The notes below the pieces were generated by a model. That model searched no databases and had not been told where the DNA came from. It saw only the letters and a list, made by a program, of their open reading frames with translations. A stretch of 64,000 bases of DNA from Aquarana catesbeiana (lineage: Eukaryota; Chordata; Amphibia; Anura; Ranidae), in contig NC_133324.1 in NCBI RefSeq assembly GCF_042186555.1, forward strand, positions 4,309,558 through 4,373,557, in the 5' to 3' direction. The stretch's first letter is position 1. Every line of letters starts with the position of its first letter. The translations under genes and the position numbers were made by a program. Below are positions 46,776 to 62,300 of the stretch, piece by piece.

Positions 46776-47120
46776 GAATTGTCTGCAATATCAATGGCAG
46801 GATTTACAGGAGGGGGGGAGGGGGGCACAGTTACCCCCCCCCCCCAACGAGGAATCTTTAACATAGTTAACTCTATTATTCCCCCCCCCAACATTCACAC
46901 AATGAACTTCTTATATCCCCCTCCCCCATCGGGTGAGATAACGCCCTGCCAGTCTATACTTGTTACTGTGCGCGGAATTCCCCCAACTGTCACCTCCCCC
47001 CATCCTACCTGCCTATGACATCACCTGACCCCTCCCCCCAACACACCTCAAGATCACCTCTTACCGCCGCCGAGAATTACAACCGGAGTACAGAAGAGAA
47101 GAGCTTCTGTGCAGAGTCCA
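46776..47120. other. Non-repetitive spacer with C and G runs
   Basis: C and G homopolymer runs at about 46,812-46,850 and 46,880-46,890, then unique sequence with CCGCCGCCGAGAATTAC just before the 30-bp array. No gene is supported. Confidence 0.5.
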
Positions 47121-47121
47121 T

Positions 47122-47136
47122 CCACCAGAGGGCGCC
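47122..47136 (+). promoter_or_regulatory. Full CTCF core match at the left edge of array S
   Basis: CCACCAGAGGGCGCC matches CCASYAGRKGGCRS at every position. It is the first unit of the array, where the flanking unique sequence supplies the leading C. Confidence 0.5.
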
Positions 47137-50100
47137 ACTGACACCCCGGAGTCACCAGAGGGCGCCACTGACACCCCGGAGTCATCAGAGGGCGCCACTG
47201 ACACTCCAGAGTCACCAGAGGGCGCCACTGACACCCCGGAGTCACCAGAGGGCGCCACTGACACCCCGGAGTCACCAGAGGGCGCCACTGACACCCCGGA
47301 GTCACCAGAGGGCGCCACTGACACCCCTTAGTCATCAGAGGGCGCCACTGACACCCCTTAGTCATCAGAGGGCGCCACTGACACACATACCACAATACTG
47401 AACACTGACACCCCGGAGTCACCAGAGGGCGCCACTGAAACATATTCCTGAATACTAAACACTAACGCCCCGGAGTCACCAGAGGGCGCCACTGACACCC
47501 CTTAGTCACCAGAGGGCGCCACTGACACCCCGGAGTCACCAGAGGGCGCCACTGACACCCCGGAGTCACCAGAGGGCGCCACTGACACCCCGGAGTCACC
47601 AGAGGGCGCCACTGAAACATATTCCTCAATACTAAACACTGACGCCCGGAGTCACCAGAGGGCGCCACTGACACCCCGGAGTCACTAGAGGGCGCCACTG
47701 ACACCCCAGAGTCACCAGAGGACGCCACTGACACCCCGGAGTCACCAGAGGGCGCCACTGACACTCATGAGTCACCAGAGGGCGCCACCGACACACATTC
47801 CTCAATACTGAACACTGACACCCCGGAGTGACCAGAGGGCGCCCCTGACACCCCTTAGTCATCAGAGGGCGCCCCTGACACCCCTTAGTCACCAGAGGGC
47901 GCAACTGACACTCCTTAGTCACCAGAGGGTGCCACTGACACCCCTTAGTCATCAGAGGGCGCCCCTGACACCCCTTAGTCACCAGAGGGCGCAACTGACA
48001 CCCCTTAGTCACCAGAGGGCACCACTGACACCCCGGAGTCACCAGAGGGCACCACTGACGCCCCGGAGTCACCAGAGGGCGCCACTGACACCCCGGAGTC
48101 ACCAGAGGGCGCCACTGACACCCCGGAGTCACCAGAGGGCGCCACTGACACCCCAGAGTCACTAGAGGGCGCCACTGACACCCCGGAGTCATCAGAGGGC
48201 GCCACTGAAACATATTCCTCAATACTAAACACTGACGCCCTGGAGTCACCAGAGGGCACCCCTTAGTCACCAGAGGGCGCCACTGACACCCCGGAGTCAT
48301 CAGAGGGCGCCACTGACACCCCGGAGTCACCAGAGGGCGCCACTGACACCCCGGAGTCATCAGAGGGCGCCACTGAAACACATTCCTCAATACTGAACAC
48401 TGACACCCCGGAGTCATCAGAGGGCGCCACTGACACCCCAGAGTCACCAGAGGGCGCCACTGACACCCCTTAGTCACCAGAGGGCGCCACTGACACCCCT
48501 TAGTCACCAGAGGGCGCCACTGACACCCCGGGGGTCACCAGAGGGCGCCACTGACACCCCCGGGGTCACCAGAGGGCGCCACTGACACCTCCGGGGTCAC
48601 CAGAGGGCGCCACTGATGCCCCGTAGTCACCAGAGGGCGCCACTGACACCCCCGGGGTCACCAGAGGGCGCCACTGACACCTCCGGGGTCACCAGAGGGC
48701 GCCACTGATGCCCCGTAGTCACCAGAGGGCGCCACTGACACCCCCGGAGTCACCAGAGGCCGCCACTGATGCCCCTTAGTCACCAGAGGGCGCCACTGAC
48801 ACCCCGGAGTCACCAGAGGGAGCCACTGACACCCCTTAGTCACCAGAGGGCGCCACCAACACACATTCCTCAATACTGAATACTGACACCCCGGAGTCAC
48901 CAGAGGGCGCCACTGACACCCCTTAGTCACCAGAGGGCGCCACTGACACCCCTTAGTCATCAGAGGGCGCCACTGACACCCCGGGGGTCACCAGAGGGCG
49001 CCACTGACACCCCGGAGTCACCAGAGGGCGCCACTGACACCCCCGGAGTCACCAGAGGCCGCCACTGACGCCCTGTAGTCACCAGAGGGCGCCACTGATG
49101 CCCCGTAGTCACCAGAGGGCGCCACTGACGCCCCGGAGTCACCAGAGGGCGCCACTGACACCCCCAGAGTCACCAGAGGGCGCCACTGACACCCCCGGAG
49201 TCACCAGAGGGCGCCACTGACACCCCTTAGTCACCAGAGGGCGCCACCGAACACATTCCTCAATACTGAACACTGACACTCCGGAGTCACCAGAGGGCGC
49301 CACTGACGCCCCGGAGTCATCAGAGGGCGCCACCAACACACATTCCTCAATACTAAACACTGACACCCCGGAGTCACCAGAGGGCGCCACTGACACCCCT
49401 TAATCATCAGAGGGCGCCACTGACACCCCTTAGTCATCAGAGGGCGCCACTGACACCCCTTAGTCACCAGAGGGCGCCACTGACACCCCAGAGTCACCAG
49501 AGGGCGCCCCGGAGTCACCAGAGGGCACCACTGACACCCCGGAGTCACCAGAGGGCGCCACTGACACCCCGGAGTCACCAGAGGGCGCCACTGACACCCC
49601 GGAGTCATCAGAGGGCGCCACCGACACACATTCCTCAATACTAAACACTGACACCCCGGAGTCATCAGAGGGCGCCACTGACACCCCGGAGTCACCAGAG
49701 GGCGCCACTGACACCCCGGAGTCACCAGAGGGCGCCACTGACACCCCGGAGTCACCAGAGGGCGCCACCAACACACATTCTTCAATACTGAACACTGACA
49801 CCCCGGAGTCACCAGAGGGCGCCACTGACACCCCGGAGTCACCAGAGGGCACCCCTTAGTCACCAGAGGGCACCCCTTAGTCACCAGAGGGCGCCACTGA
49901 CACCCCGGAGTCACCAGAGGGCGCCACCGAACACATTCCTCAATACTGAATACTGACACCCCGGAGTCATCAGAGGGCGCCACTGACACCCCGGAGTCAT
50001 AAGAGGGTGCCACTGACGCCCGGGAGTCACCAGAGGGCGCCACTGACACCCCGGAGTCACCAGAGGGCGCCACTGACACCCCGGAGTCACCAGAGGGCGC

Positions 50101-50374
50101 CACTGACACCCCGGAGTCCCCAGAGGGCGCCACTGACACCCCGGAGTCACCAGAGGGCGCCACTGACGCCCCGGAGTCACCAGAGGGCGCCACTGACACC
50201 CCGGAGTCACCAGAGGGCGCCACTGACACCCCGGAGTCACCAGAGGGCGCCACCGACACACATTCTTCAATACTGAACACTGACACCCCGGAGTCACCAG
50301 AGGGCGCCACTGACACCCCGGAGTCACCAGAGGGCACCCCTTAGTCACCAGAGGGCGCCACTGACACCCCGGAG

Positions 50375-53300
50375 TCACCAGAGGGCGCCACTGACACACA
50401 TTCCCCAATACTGAACACTGACACCCCGGAGTCCCCAGAGGGCGCCACTGACACCCCGGAGTCACCAGAGGGCGCCACTGACGCCCCGGAGTCACCAGAG
50501 GGCGCCACTGACACCCCGGAGTCACCAGAGGGCGCCACTGACACCCCGGAGTCACCAGAGGGCGCCACTGACACCCCGGAGTCACCAGAGGGCACCCCTT
50601 AGTCACCAGAGGGCACCCCTTAGTCACCAGAGGGCGCCACTGACACCCTGGAGTCACCAGAGGGCGCCACCAACACACATTCCTCAGTACTGAATACTGA
50701 CACCCCGGAGTCACCAGAGGGCGCCACTGACACCCCTTAGTCACCAGAGGGCGCCACTGACACCCCTTAGTCACCAGAGGGCGCCACTGACACCCCGTAG
50801 TCACCAGAGGGCGCCACTGATGCCCCGTAGTCACCAGAGGGCGCCACTGATGCCCCGTAGTCACCAGAGGGCGCCACTGACGCCCCGGAGTCACCAGAGG
50901 GCGCCACTGACACCCCCAGAGTCACCAGAGGGCGCCACTGACACCCCCGGAGTCACCAGAGGGCGCCACTGACACCCCTTAGTCACCAGAGGGCGCCACC
51001 AACACACATTCCTCAATACTGAACACTGACACCCCGGAGTCACCAGAGGGCGCCACTGACGCTCCGCAGTCACCAGAGGGCGCCACTGGCACCCCTTAGT
51101 CACTAGAGGGCGCCACTGACACCCCTTAATCATCAGAGGGCGCCACTGACACCCCTTAGTCATCAGAGGGCGCCACTGACACCCCTTAGTCACCAGAGGG
51201 CGCCACTGACACCCCAGAGTCACCAGAGGGCGCCCCGGAGTCACCAGAGGGCACCACTGACACCCCGGAGTCACCAGAGGGCGCCACTGACACCCCGGAG
51301 TCACCAGAGGGCGCCACTGACACCCCGGAGTCACCAGAGGGCACCACTGACACCCCGGAGTCACGAGAGGGCGCCACTGACTCCCCGGAGTCACCAGAGG
51401 GCGCCACTGACACCCCGGAGTCATCAGAGGGCGCCACTGACACCCCGGAGTCACCAGAGGGCGCCACTGACACCCCGGAGTCATCAGAGGGCACCACTGA
51501 CACCCCGGAGTCACCAGAGGGCGCCACCGACACACATTCTTCAATACTGAACACTGACACCCCGGAGTCACCAGAGGGCGCCACTGACACCCCGGAGTCA
51601 CCAGAGGGCGCCACTGACACCCCGGAGTCATCAGAGGGCGCCACCGACACACATTCCTCAATACTGAACACTGACACCCGAGGGCGCCACTGACGCCCCG
51701 GAGTCACCAGAGGGCACCCCTTAGTCACCAGAGGGCGCCACTGACACCCCGGAGTCACCAGAGGGCACCACCGAACACATTCCTCAATACTGAATACTGA
51801 CACCCCGGAGTCATCAGAGGGCGCCACTGACACCCCGGAGTCATAAGAGGGTGCCACTGACGCCCGGGAGTCACTAGAGGGCGCCACTGACGCCCGGGAG
51901 TCACCAGAGGGCGCCACTGACGCCCGGGAGTCACCAGAGGGCGCCACTGACGCCCCGGAGTCACCAGAGGGCGCCACTGACACACATTCCCCAATACTGA
52001 ACATTGACACCGCGGAGCCACCAGAGGGCGCCACTGACGCCCCTTAGTCAAAAGAGGGCGCCACTGACACCCCTTAGTCACCAGAGGGCGCCACTGACAC
52101 CCCTTAGTCACCAGAGGGCGCCACTGAAACTCATTCCTCAATACTGAACACTGACACCCCTTAGTCACCAGAGGGCGCCACTGACACCCCTTAGTCACCA
52201 GAGGGCGCCACTGACACCCCTTAGTCACCAGAGGGCGCCACTGACACCCCTTAGTCACCAGAGGGCGCCACTGACACCCCTTAGTCACCAGAGGGCGCCA
52301 CTGACACCCCTTAGTCACCAGAGGGCGCCACTGACACCCCCGGGGTCACCAGAGGGCGCCACTGACACCCCCGGGGTCACCAGAGGGCGCCACTGACACC
52401 CCCGGGTCACCAGAGGGCGCCACTGACACCCCGGAGTCACCAGAGGGCGCCACTGACACCCCGGAGTCACCAGAGGGCGCCACTGACACCCCTTAGTCAC
52501 CAGAGGGCACCCCTTAGTCACCAGAGGGCACCACTGACACCCCGGAGTCATCAGAGGGCGCCACTGACACACATTCCCCAATACTGAACATTGACACCCC
52601 GGAGCCACCAGAAGGCGCCTCTGACGCCCCTTAGTCAAAAGAGGGCGCCACTGACACCCCGGAGTCACCAGAGGGCGCCACTGACACCCCTTAGTCACAA
52701 GAGGGCGCCACTGACACCCCTTAGTCACCAGAGGGCGCCACTGACACCCCGGGGGTCACCAGAGGGCGCCACTGACACCCCCGGGGTCACCAGAGGGCGC
52801 CACTGACACCTCCGGGGTCACCAGAGGGCGCCACTGACACCCCGGAGTCACCAGAGGGCGCCTCTGACACCCCGGAGTCATCAGAGGGCGCCACTGAAAC
52901 ACATTCCTCAATACTGAACACTGACACCCCGGAGTCATCAGAGGGCGCCACTGACACCCCGGAGACACCAGAGGGCGCCACTGACGCCCCGGAGTCACCA
53001 GAGGGCGCCACTGACACCCCGGAGTCACCAGAGGGCGCCACCGACACACATTCTTCAATACTGAACACTGACACCCCGGAGTCACCAGAGGGCGCCACTG
53101 ACACCCCGGAGCCACCAGAAGGCGCCTCTGACGCCCCTTAGTCAAAAGAGGACGCCACTGACACCCCTTAGTCACCAGAGGGCGCCACTGACACCCCTTA
53201 GTCACCAGAGGGCGCCACTGACACCCCGGAGTCACCAGAGGGAGCCACTGACACCCCTTAGTCACCAGAGGGCGCCACTGACACCCCTTAGTCACCAGAG

Positions 53301-54932
53301 GGCGCCACTGACACCCCGGAGTCACCAGAGGGAGCCACTGACACCCCTTAGTTACCAGAGGGCGCCACCAACACACATTCCTCAATACTGAATACTGACA
53401 CCCCGGAGTCACCAGAGGGCGCCACTGACACCCCTTAGTCACCAGAGGGCGCCACTGACACCCCTTAGTCACCAGAGGGCGCCACTGACACCCCGGGGGT
53501 CACCAGAGGGCGCCACTGACGCCCTGGAGTCACCAGAGGGCGCCACTGACACCCCTTAGTCACCAGAGGGCGCCACCGACACACATTCTTCAATACTAAA
53601 CACTGACGCCCTGGAGTCACCAGAGGGCAACCCTTAGTCACCAGAGGGCGCCACTGACTCCCCGGAGTCACCAGAGGGCGCCACCGACACACATTCCTCA
53701 ATACTGAACACTGACACCCCGGAGTCACCAGAGGGCGCCACCGACACACATTCCTCAATACTGAACACTGACACCCGAGGGCGCCACTGACGCCCCGGAG
53801 TCACCAGAGGGCGCCCCTTAGTCAGCAGAGGGCGCCACTGACACCCCTTAGTCACCAGAGGGCGCCACTGACACCCCTTAGTCACCAGAGGGCACCACTG
53901 ACACCCCGGAGTCACCAGAGGGCGCCACTGACACCCCTTAGTCACCAGAGGGCGCCACTGAAACCCCTTAGTCATCAGAGGGCGCCACTGACACCCCGGA
54001 GTCACCAGAGGGCGCCACTGACACCCGTTAGTCATCAGAGGGCGCCACTGACACCCCGGAGTCACCAGAGGGCACCACTGACACCCCGGAGTCACCAGAG
54101 GGCGCCACTGAAACCCCGGAGTCACCAGAGGGCGCCACTGACACCCCGAAGTCGCCAGAGGACGCCACTGACACCCCGGAGTCACCAGAGGGCGCCCCGG
54201 AGTCACCATAGGGCGCCCCGGAGTCAGCAGAGGGCGCCACTGATGCCCCGGAGTCAGCAGAGGGCGCTTCTGATGCCCCGGAGTCACCAGAGGGCGCCAC
54301 CGACACCCCCGGAGTCACCAGAGAGCGCCACTGACACCCCTGGAGTCACCAGAGGGCGCCACTGACACCCCCGGAGTCACCAGAGGGCGCCACTGACACC
54401 CCGGAGTCACCAGAGGGCACCCCTTAGTCACCAGAGGGCGCCACTGACACCCCGGAGTCACCAGAGGGCACCCCTTAGTCACCAGAGGGCGCCACTGACA
54501 CCCCGGAGTCACCAGAGGGCACCCCTTAGTCACCAGAGGGCGCCACTGACACCCCTTAGTCACCAGAGGGCGCCACTGACACCCCGGAGTCACCAGAGGG
54601 CGCCACTGACGCCCCGGAGTCAGCAGATGGCGCCACTGACACCCCGGAGCCACCAGAGGGCGCCCCTGACACCCCTTAGTCACCAGAGGGCGCCACTGAC
54701 ACCCCGGAGCCACCAGAGGTCGCCACTGACACCCCGGAGTCACCGGAGGGCACCCCGGAGTCACCAGAGGGCGCCACTGACACCCCGGAGTCACCAGAGG
54801 GCGCCACTGACACCCCGGAGCCACCAGAGGGCGCCACTGACACCCCGGGTTCGCCAGAGGGCGCCACTGACACCCCGGAACCGCCAGAGGGCGCCACTGA
54901 CACCCCAGAGCCACCAGAGGGCGCCACTGACA
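50375..54932. repeat. Array S segmental duplication, copy 1
   Basis: Corresponds to 59,384-64,000 at offsets of 9,009, 8,979, 9,039 and 9,069 bp in succession, each shift being one or two 30-bp units. Private variants are shared, for example TTCCCCAATACTGAACACTG (50,401 and 59,410), TCTGACGCCCCTTAGTCAAA and CCCGGGTTCGCCAGAG (54,844 and 63,913). Confidence 0.9.
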
Positions 54933-55095
54933 CCCCGGAGCCACCAGAGGGCGCCACTGACACCCCGGAGTCGCCAGAGGGCGCCACTGACACCCCGGAG
55001 CCACCAGAGGGCGCCACTGACACCCCGGAACCGCCAGAGGGCGCCACTGACACCCCGGAGCCACCAGAGGGCGCCACTGACACCCCGGAGTCACC
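54640..55095 (+). promoter_or_regulatory. Cluster of full CTCF core matches (1)
   Basis: Many units here read GAGCCACCAGAGGGCGCC rather than GAGTCACCAGAGGGCGCC, giving a complete CCASYAGRKGGCRS match at 30-bp or 60-bp spacing (first at 54,650-54,664). Confidence 0.5.
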
Positions 55096-58000
55096 AGAGG
55101 GCGCCACTGACACCCCTTAGTCACCAGAGGGCGCCACTGACACCCCGGAGTCACCAGAGGGCGCCACTGACACCCCGGAGTCATCAGAGGGCGCCACTGA
55201 CACCCCGGAGACACCAGAGGGCGCCACTGACGCCCCGGAGTCACCAGAGGGCGCCACTGACACCCCGGAGTCACCAGAGGGCGCCACCGACACACATTCT
55301 TCAATACTGAACACTGACACCCCGGAGTCACCAGAGGGCGCCACTGACACCCCGGAGCCACCAGAAGGCGCCTCTGACGCCCCTTAGTCAAAAGAGGGCG
55401 CCACTGACACCCCTTAGTCACCAGAGGGCGCCACTGACACCGCTTAGTCACCAGAGGGCGCCACTGACACCCCGGAGTCACCAGAGGGAGCCACTGACAC
55501 CCCTTAGTCACCAGAGGGCGCCACCAACACACATTCCTCAATACTGAATACTGACACCCCGGAGTCACCAGAGGGCGCCACTGACACCCCTTAGTCACCA
55601 GAGGGCGCCACTGACACCCCTTAGTCACCAGAGGGCGCCACTGACACCCCGGGGGTCACCAGAGGGCGCCACTGACACCCCCGGGGTCACCAGAGGGCGC
55701 CACTGACACCTCCGGGGTCACCAGAGGGCGCCACTGACACCCCCGGGTCACCAGAGGGCGCCACTGACGCCCTGGAGTCACCAGAGTGCGCCACTGACAC
55801 CCCTTAGTCACCAGAGGGCGCCACCGACACACATTCTTCAATACTAAACACTGACGCCCTGGAGTCACCAGAGGGCAACCCTTAGTCACCAGAGGGCGCC
55901 ACTGACTCCCCGGAGTCACCAGAGGGCGCCACCGACACACATTCCTCAATACTGAACACTGACACCCGAGGGCGCCACTGACGCCCCGGAGTCACCAGAG
56001 GGCGCCCCTTAGTCAGCAGAGGGCGCCACTGACACCCCTTAGTCACCAGAGGGCGCCACTGACACCCCTTAGTCACCAGAGGGCACCACTGACACCCCGG
56101 AGTCACCAGAGGGCGCCACTGACACCCCTTAGTCACCAGAGGGCGCCACTGACACCCCTTAGTCACCAAAGGGCGCCACTGACACCCCTTAGTCACCAAA
56201 GGGCGCCGCTGACACCCCTTAGTCACCAGAGGGCGCCACTGACACCACCGGAGTCACCAGAGGGTGCCACTGACACCCCTTAGTCACCAGAGGGCGCCAC
56301 TGACACCCCTTAGTCACCAAAGGGCGCCACTGACACCCCTTAGTCACCAAAGGGCGCCGCTGACACCCCTTAGTCACCAGAGGGCGCCACTGACACCCCT
56401 TAGTCACCAGAGGGCGCCGCTGACACCCCTTAGTCACCAGAGGGCGCCCCTGACATCCCCGGGGTCACCAGAGGGCGCCACTGACACCACCGGAGTCACC
56501 AGAGGGCGCCACTGACACCCCTTAGTCACCAGAGGGCGCCACTGACACCCCTTAGTCACCAGAGGGCGCCACTGACACCCCTTAGTCACCAAAGGGCGCC
56601 ACTGACACCCCTTAGTCACCAGAGGGCGCCACTGACACCCCTTAGTCACCAAAGGGCGCCACTGACACCCCTTAGTCACCAAAGGGCGCCGCTGACACCC
56701 CTTAGTCACCAGAGGGCGCCGCTGACACCCCTTAGTCACCAGAGGGCGCCCCTGACATCCCCGGGGTCACCAGAGGGCGCCACTGACACCACCGGAGTCA
56801 CCAGAGGGCGCCACTGACACCCCTTAGTCACCAAAGGGCGCCGCTGACACCCCTTAGTCACCAGAGGGCACCCCTGACATCCCCGGGGTCACCAGAGGGC
56901 GCCACTGACACCACCGGAGTCACCAGAGGGCGCCACTGACACCCCGGAGTCACCAGAGGGCGCCACTGACGCCCCGGAGTCACCAGAGGGCGCCACTGAC
57001 ACCCCCGGAGTCACCAGAGGGCGCCACTGACGCCCCGGAGTCACCAGAGGGCGCCACTGACACACATTCCTCAATACTGAACACTGACACCCCGGAGTCA
57101 CCAGAGGGCGCCACTGACACCCCTGGGGTCACCAGAGGGCGCCACTGACACCCCCGGAGTCACCAGAGGGCGCCACTGACGCCCCGGAGTCACCAGAGGG
57201 CGCCACTGACACACATTCCTCAATACTGAACACTGACACCCCGGAGTCACCAGAGGGCGCCACTGACACCCCTGGGGTCACCAGAGGGCGCCACTGACAC
57301 CCCTGGAGTCACCAGAGGGCGCCACTGACGCTCCGGAGTCACCAGAGGGCGCCACTGACGCTCCGGAGTCACCAGAGGGCGCCACTGGCACCCCTTAGTC
57401 ACCAGAGGGCGCCACTGACACCCCTTAGTCATCAGAGGGCGCCACTGACACCCCTTAGTCATCAGAGGGCGCCACTGACACCCCTTAGTCACCAGAGGGC
57501 GCCACTGACACCCCAGAGTCACCAGAGGGCGCCACTGACACCCCGAAGTCGCCAGAGGACGCCACTGACACCCCGGAGTCACCAGAGGGCGCCCCGGAGT
57601 CACCAGAGGGCGCCCCGGAGTCACCAGAGGGCGCCCCGGAGTCAGCAGAGGGCGCCACTGATGCCCCGGAGTCAGCAGAGGGCGCTTCTGACGCCCCGGA
57701 GTCACCAGAGGGCGCCACTGACACCCCGGAGTCACCAGAGGGCGCCACTGACACCCCCGGAGTCACCAGAGGCCGCCACTGACGCCCCGGAGTCACCGGA
57801 GGGCACCACTGACACCCCCGGAGTCAGCAGAGGGCGCCACTGATACCCCCGGAGTCACCCGAGGGCGCCACTGACGCCCCGGAGTCAGCAGAGGGCGCCA
57901 CTGATACCCCCAGAGTCACCAGAGGGCGCCACACCTCCGGAGTCACCAGAGGGCGCCACTGACACCCCGGAGTCACCAGAGGGCGCCACCGAACACATTC

Positions 58001-58749
58001 CTCAATACTGAACACTGACACCCCGGAGTCACCAGAGGGCGCCACTGACACCCCGGAGTCACCAGAGGGCGCCACTGACACCCCTTAGTCATCAGAGGGC
58101 GCCACTGACACCCCGGAGTCACCAGAGGGCACCACTGACACCCCAGAGTCACCAGAGGGCGCCACTGACACCCCGAAGTCGCCAGAGGACGCCACTGACA
58201 CCCCGGAGTCACCAGAGGGCGCCCCGGAGTCACCAGAGGGCGCCCCGGAGTCAGCAGAGGGCGCCACTGATGCCCCGGAGTCAGCAGAGGGCGCTTCTGA
58301 TGCCCCGGAGTCACCAGAGGGCGCCACTGACACCCCCGGAGTCACCAGAGGGCGCCACTGACACCCCGGAGTCACCAGAGGGCACCCCTTAGTCACCAGA
58401 GGGCGCCACTGACACCCCGGAGTCACCAGAGGGCACCCCTTAGTCACCAGAGGGCGCCACTGACACCCCGGAGTCACCAGAGGGTGCCACTGACACCCCT
58501 TAGTCACCAGAGGGCGCCACTGACACCCCGGAGTCACCAGAGGGCGCCACTGACACCCCGGAGTCACCAGAGGGCACCACTGACACCCCGGAGTCACCAG
58601 AGGGCGCCACTGACACCCCGGAGTCACCAGAGGTCGCCACTGACACCCCGGAGTCACCGGAGGGCACCCCGGAGTCACCAGAGGGCGCCACTGACACCCC
58701 GGAGTCACCAGAGGGCGCCACTGACACCCCGGGGTCGCCAGAGGGCGCC

Positions 58750-59295
58750 ACTGACACCCCAGAGCCACCAGAGGGCGCCACTGACACCCCGGAGCCACCA
58801 GAGGGCGCCACTGACACCCCGGAGCCACCAGAGGGCGCCACTAACACCCCGGAGTCACCAGAGGGCGCCACTGACACCCCTTAGTCACCAGAGGGCTCCA
58901 CTGACACCCCGGAGTCACCAGAGGGCGCCACTGACGCCCCGGAGTCAGCAGAGGGCGCCACTGACACCCCCGGGATCACCAGAGGGCGCCACTGACACCC
59001 CGGAACCGCCAGAGGGCGCCACTGACACCCCGGAGCCACCAGAGGGCGCCACTGACACCCCAGAGTCACCAGAGGTCGCCACTGACACCCCGGAGTCACC
59101 GGAGGGCACCCCGGAGTCACCAGAGGGCGCCACTGACACCCCGGAGCCACCAGAGGGCGCCACTGACACCCCGGGGTCGCCAGAGGGCGCCACTGACACC
59201 CCGGAACCGCCAGAGGGCGCCACTGACACCCCGGAGCCACCAGAGGGCGCCACTGACACCCCGGAGCCACCAGAGGGCGCCACTGACACCCCTTA
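58750..59295 (+). promoter_or_regulatory. Cluster of full CTCF core matches (2)
   Basis: A second run of GAGCCACCAGAGGGCGCC units mixed with GAACCGCCAGAGGGCGCC, which also fits the consensus. The plus-strand frame here is free of stops for 270 codons because CCTTAG units are absent. Confidence 0.5.
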
Positions 59296-59383
59296 GTCAC
59301 CAGAGGGCGCCACTGACACCCCGGAGTCATCAGAGGGCGCCACTGACACACATTCCTCAATACTAAATACTGACACCCCGGGG

Positions 59384-62300
59384 TCACCAGAGGGCGCCAC
59401 TGACACACATTCCCCAATACTGAACACTGACACCCCGGAGTCCCCAGAGGGCGCCACTGACACCCCGGAGTCACCAGAGGGCGCCACTGACGCCCCGGAG
59501 TCACCAGAGGGCGCCACTGACACCCCGGAGTCACCAGAGGGCGCCACTGACACCCCGGAGTCACCAGAGGGCGCCACTGACACCCCGGAGTCACCAGAGG
59601 GCACCCCTTAGTCACCAGAGGGCACCCCTTAGTCACCAGAGGGCGCCACTGACACCCTGGAGTCACCAGAGGGCGCCACCAACACACATTCCTCAGTACT
59701 GAATACTGACACCCCGGAGTCACCAGAGGGCGCCACTGACACCCCTTAGTCACCAGAGGGCGCCACTGACACCCCTTAGTCACCAGAGGGCGCCACTGAC
59801 ACCCCGTAGTCACCAGAGGGCGCCACTGATGCCCCGTAGTCACCAGAGGGCGCCACTGATGCCCCGTAGTCACCAGAGGGCGCCACTGACGCCCCGGAGT
59901 CACCAGAGGGCGCCACTGACACCCCCAGAGTCACCAGAGGGCGCCACTGACACCCCCGGAGTCACCAGAGGGCGCCACTGACACCCCTTAGTCACCAGAG
60001 GGCGCCACCAACACACATTCCTCAATACTGAACACTGACACCCCGGAGTCACCAGAGGGCGCCACTGACGCTCCGCAGTCACCAGAGGGCGCCACTGGCA
60101 CCCCTTAGTCACTAGAGGGCGCCACTGACACCCCTTAATCATCAGAGGGCGCCACTGACACCCCTTAGTCATCAGAGGGCGCCACTGACACCCCTTAGTC
60201 ACCAGAGGGCGCCACTGACACCCCAGAGTCACCAGAGGGCGCCCCGGAGTCACCAGAGGGCACCACTGACACCCCGGAGTCACCAGAGGGCGCCACTGAC
60301 ACCCCGGAGTCACCAGAGGGCGCCACTGACACCCCGGAGTCACCAGAGGGCACCACTGACACCCCGGAGTCACGAGAGGGCGCCACTGACTCCCCGGAGT
60401 CACCAGAGGGCGCCACTGACACCCCGGAGTCATCAGAGGGCGCCACTGACACCCCGGAGTCACCAGAGGGCGCCACTGACACCCCGGAGTCATCAGAGGG
60501 CACCACTGACACCCCGGAGTCACCAGAGGGCGCCACCGACACACATTCTTCAATACTGAACACTGACACCCCGGAGTCACCAGAGGGCGCCACTGACACC
60601 CCGGAGTCATCAGAGGGCGCCACCGACACACATTCCTCAATACTGAACACTGACACCCGAGGGCGCCACTGACGCCCCGGAGTCACCAGAGGGCACCCCT
60701 TAGTCACCAGAGGGCGCCACTGACACCCCGGAGTCACCAGAGGGCACCACCGAACACATTCCTCAATACTGAATACTGACACCCCGGAGTCATCAGAGGG
60801 CGCCACTGACACCCCGGAGTCATAAGAGGGTGCCACTGACGCCCGGGAGTCACTAGAGGGCGCCACTGACGCCCGGGAGTCACCAGAGGGCGCCACTGAC
60901 GCCCGGGAGTCACCAGAGGGCGCCACTGACGCCCCGGAGTCACCAGAGGGCGCCACTGACACACATTCCCCAATACTGAACATTGACACCGCGGAGCCAC
61001 CAGAGGGCGCCACTGACGCCCCTTAGTCAAAAGAGGGCGCCACTGACACCCCTTAGTCACCAGAGGGCGCCACTGACACCCCTTAGTCACCAGAGGGCGC
61101 CACTGAAACTCATTCCTCAATACTGAACACTGACACCCCTTAGTCACCAGAGGGCGCCACTGACACCCCTTAGTCACCAGAGGGCGCCACTGACACCCCT
61201 TAGTCACCAGAGGGCGCCACTGACACCCCTTAGTCACCAGAGGGCGCCACTGACACCCCTTAGTCACCAGAGGGCGCCACTGACACCCCTTAGTCACCAG
61301 AGGGCGCCACTGACACCCCCGGGGTCACCAGAGGGCGCCACTGACACCCCCGGGGTCACCAGAGGGCGCCACTGACACCCCCGGGTCACCAGAGGGCGCC
61401 ACTGACACCCCGGAGTCACCAGAGGGCGCCACTGACACCCCGGAGTCACCAGAGGGCGCCACTGACACCCCTTAGTCACCAGAGGGCACCCCTTAGTCAC
61501 CAGAGGGCACCACTGACACCCCGGAGTCATCAGAGGGCGCCACTGACACACATTCCCCAATACTGAACATTGACACCCCGGAGCCACCAGAAGGCGCCTC
61601 TGACGCCCCTTAGTCAAAAGAGGGCGCCACTGACACCCCGGAGTCACCAGAGGGCGCCACTGACACCCCTTAGTCACAAGAGGGCGCCACTGACACCCCT
61701 TAGTCACCAGAGGGCGCCACTGACACCCCGGGGGTCACCAGAGGGCGCCACTGACACCCCCGGGGTCACCAGAGGGCGCCACTGACACCTCCGGGGTCAC
61801 CAGAGGGCGCCACTGACACCCCGGAGTCACCAGAGGGCGCCTCTGACACCCCGGAGTCATCAGAGGGCGCCACTGAAACACATTCCTCAATACTGAACAC
61901 TGACACCCCGGAGTCATCAGAGGGCGCCACTGACACCCCGGAGACACCAGAGGGCGCCACTGACGCCCCGGAGTCACCAGAGGGCGCCACTGACACCCCG
62001 GAGTCACCAGAGGGCGCCACCGACACACATTCTTCAATACTGAACACTGACACCCCGGAGTCACCAGAGGGCGCCACTGACACCCCGGAGCCACCAGAAG
62101 GCGCCTCTGACACCCCTTAGTCACCAGAGGGCGCCACTGACACCCCGGAGTCACCAGAGGGAGCCACTGACACCCCTTAGTCACCAGAGGGCGCCACTGA
62201 CACCCCGGAGTCACCAGAGGGAGCCACTGACACCCCTTAGTCACCAGAGGGCGCCACTGACACCCCGGAGTCACCAGAGGGAGCCACTGACACCCCTTAG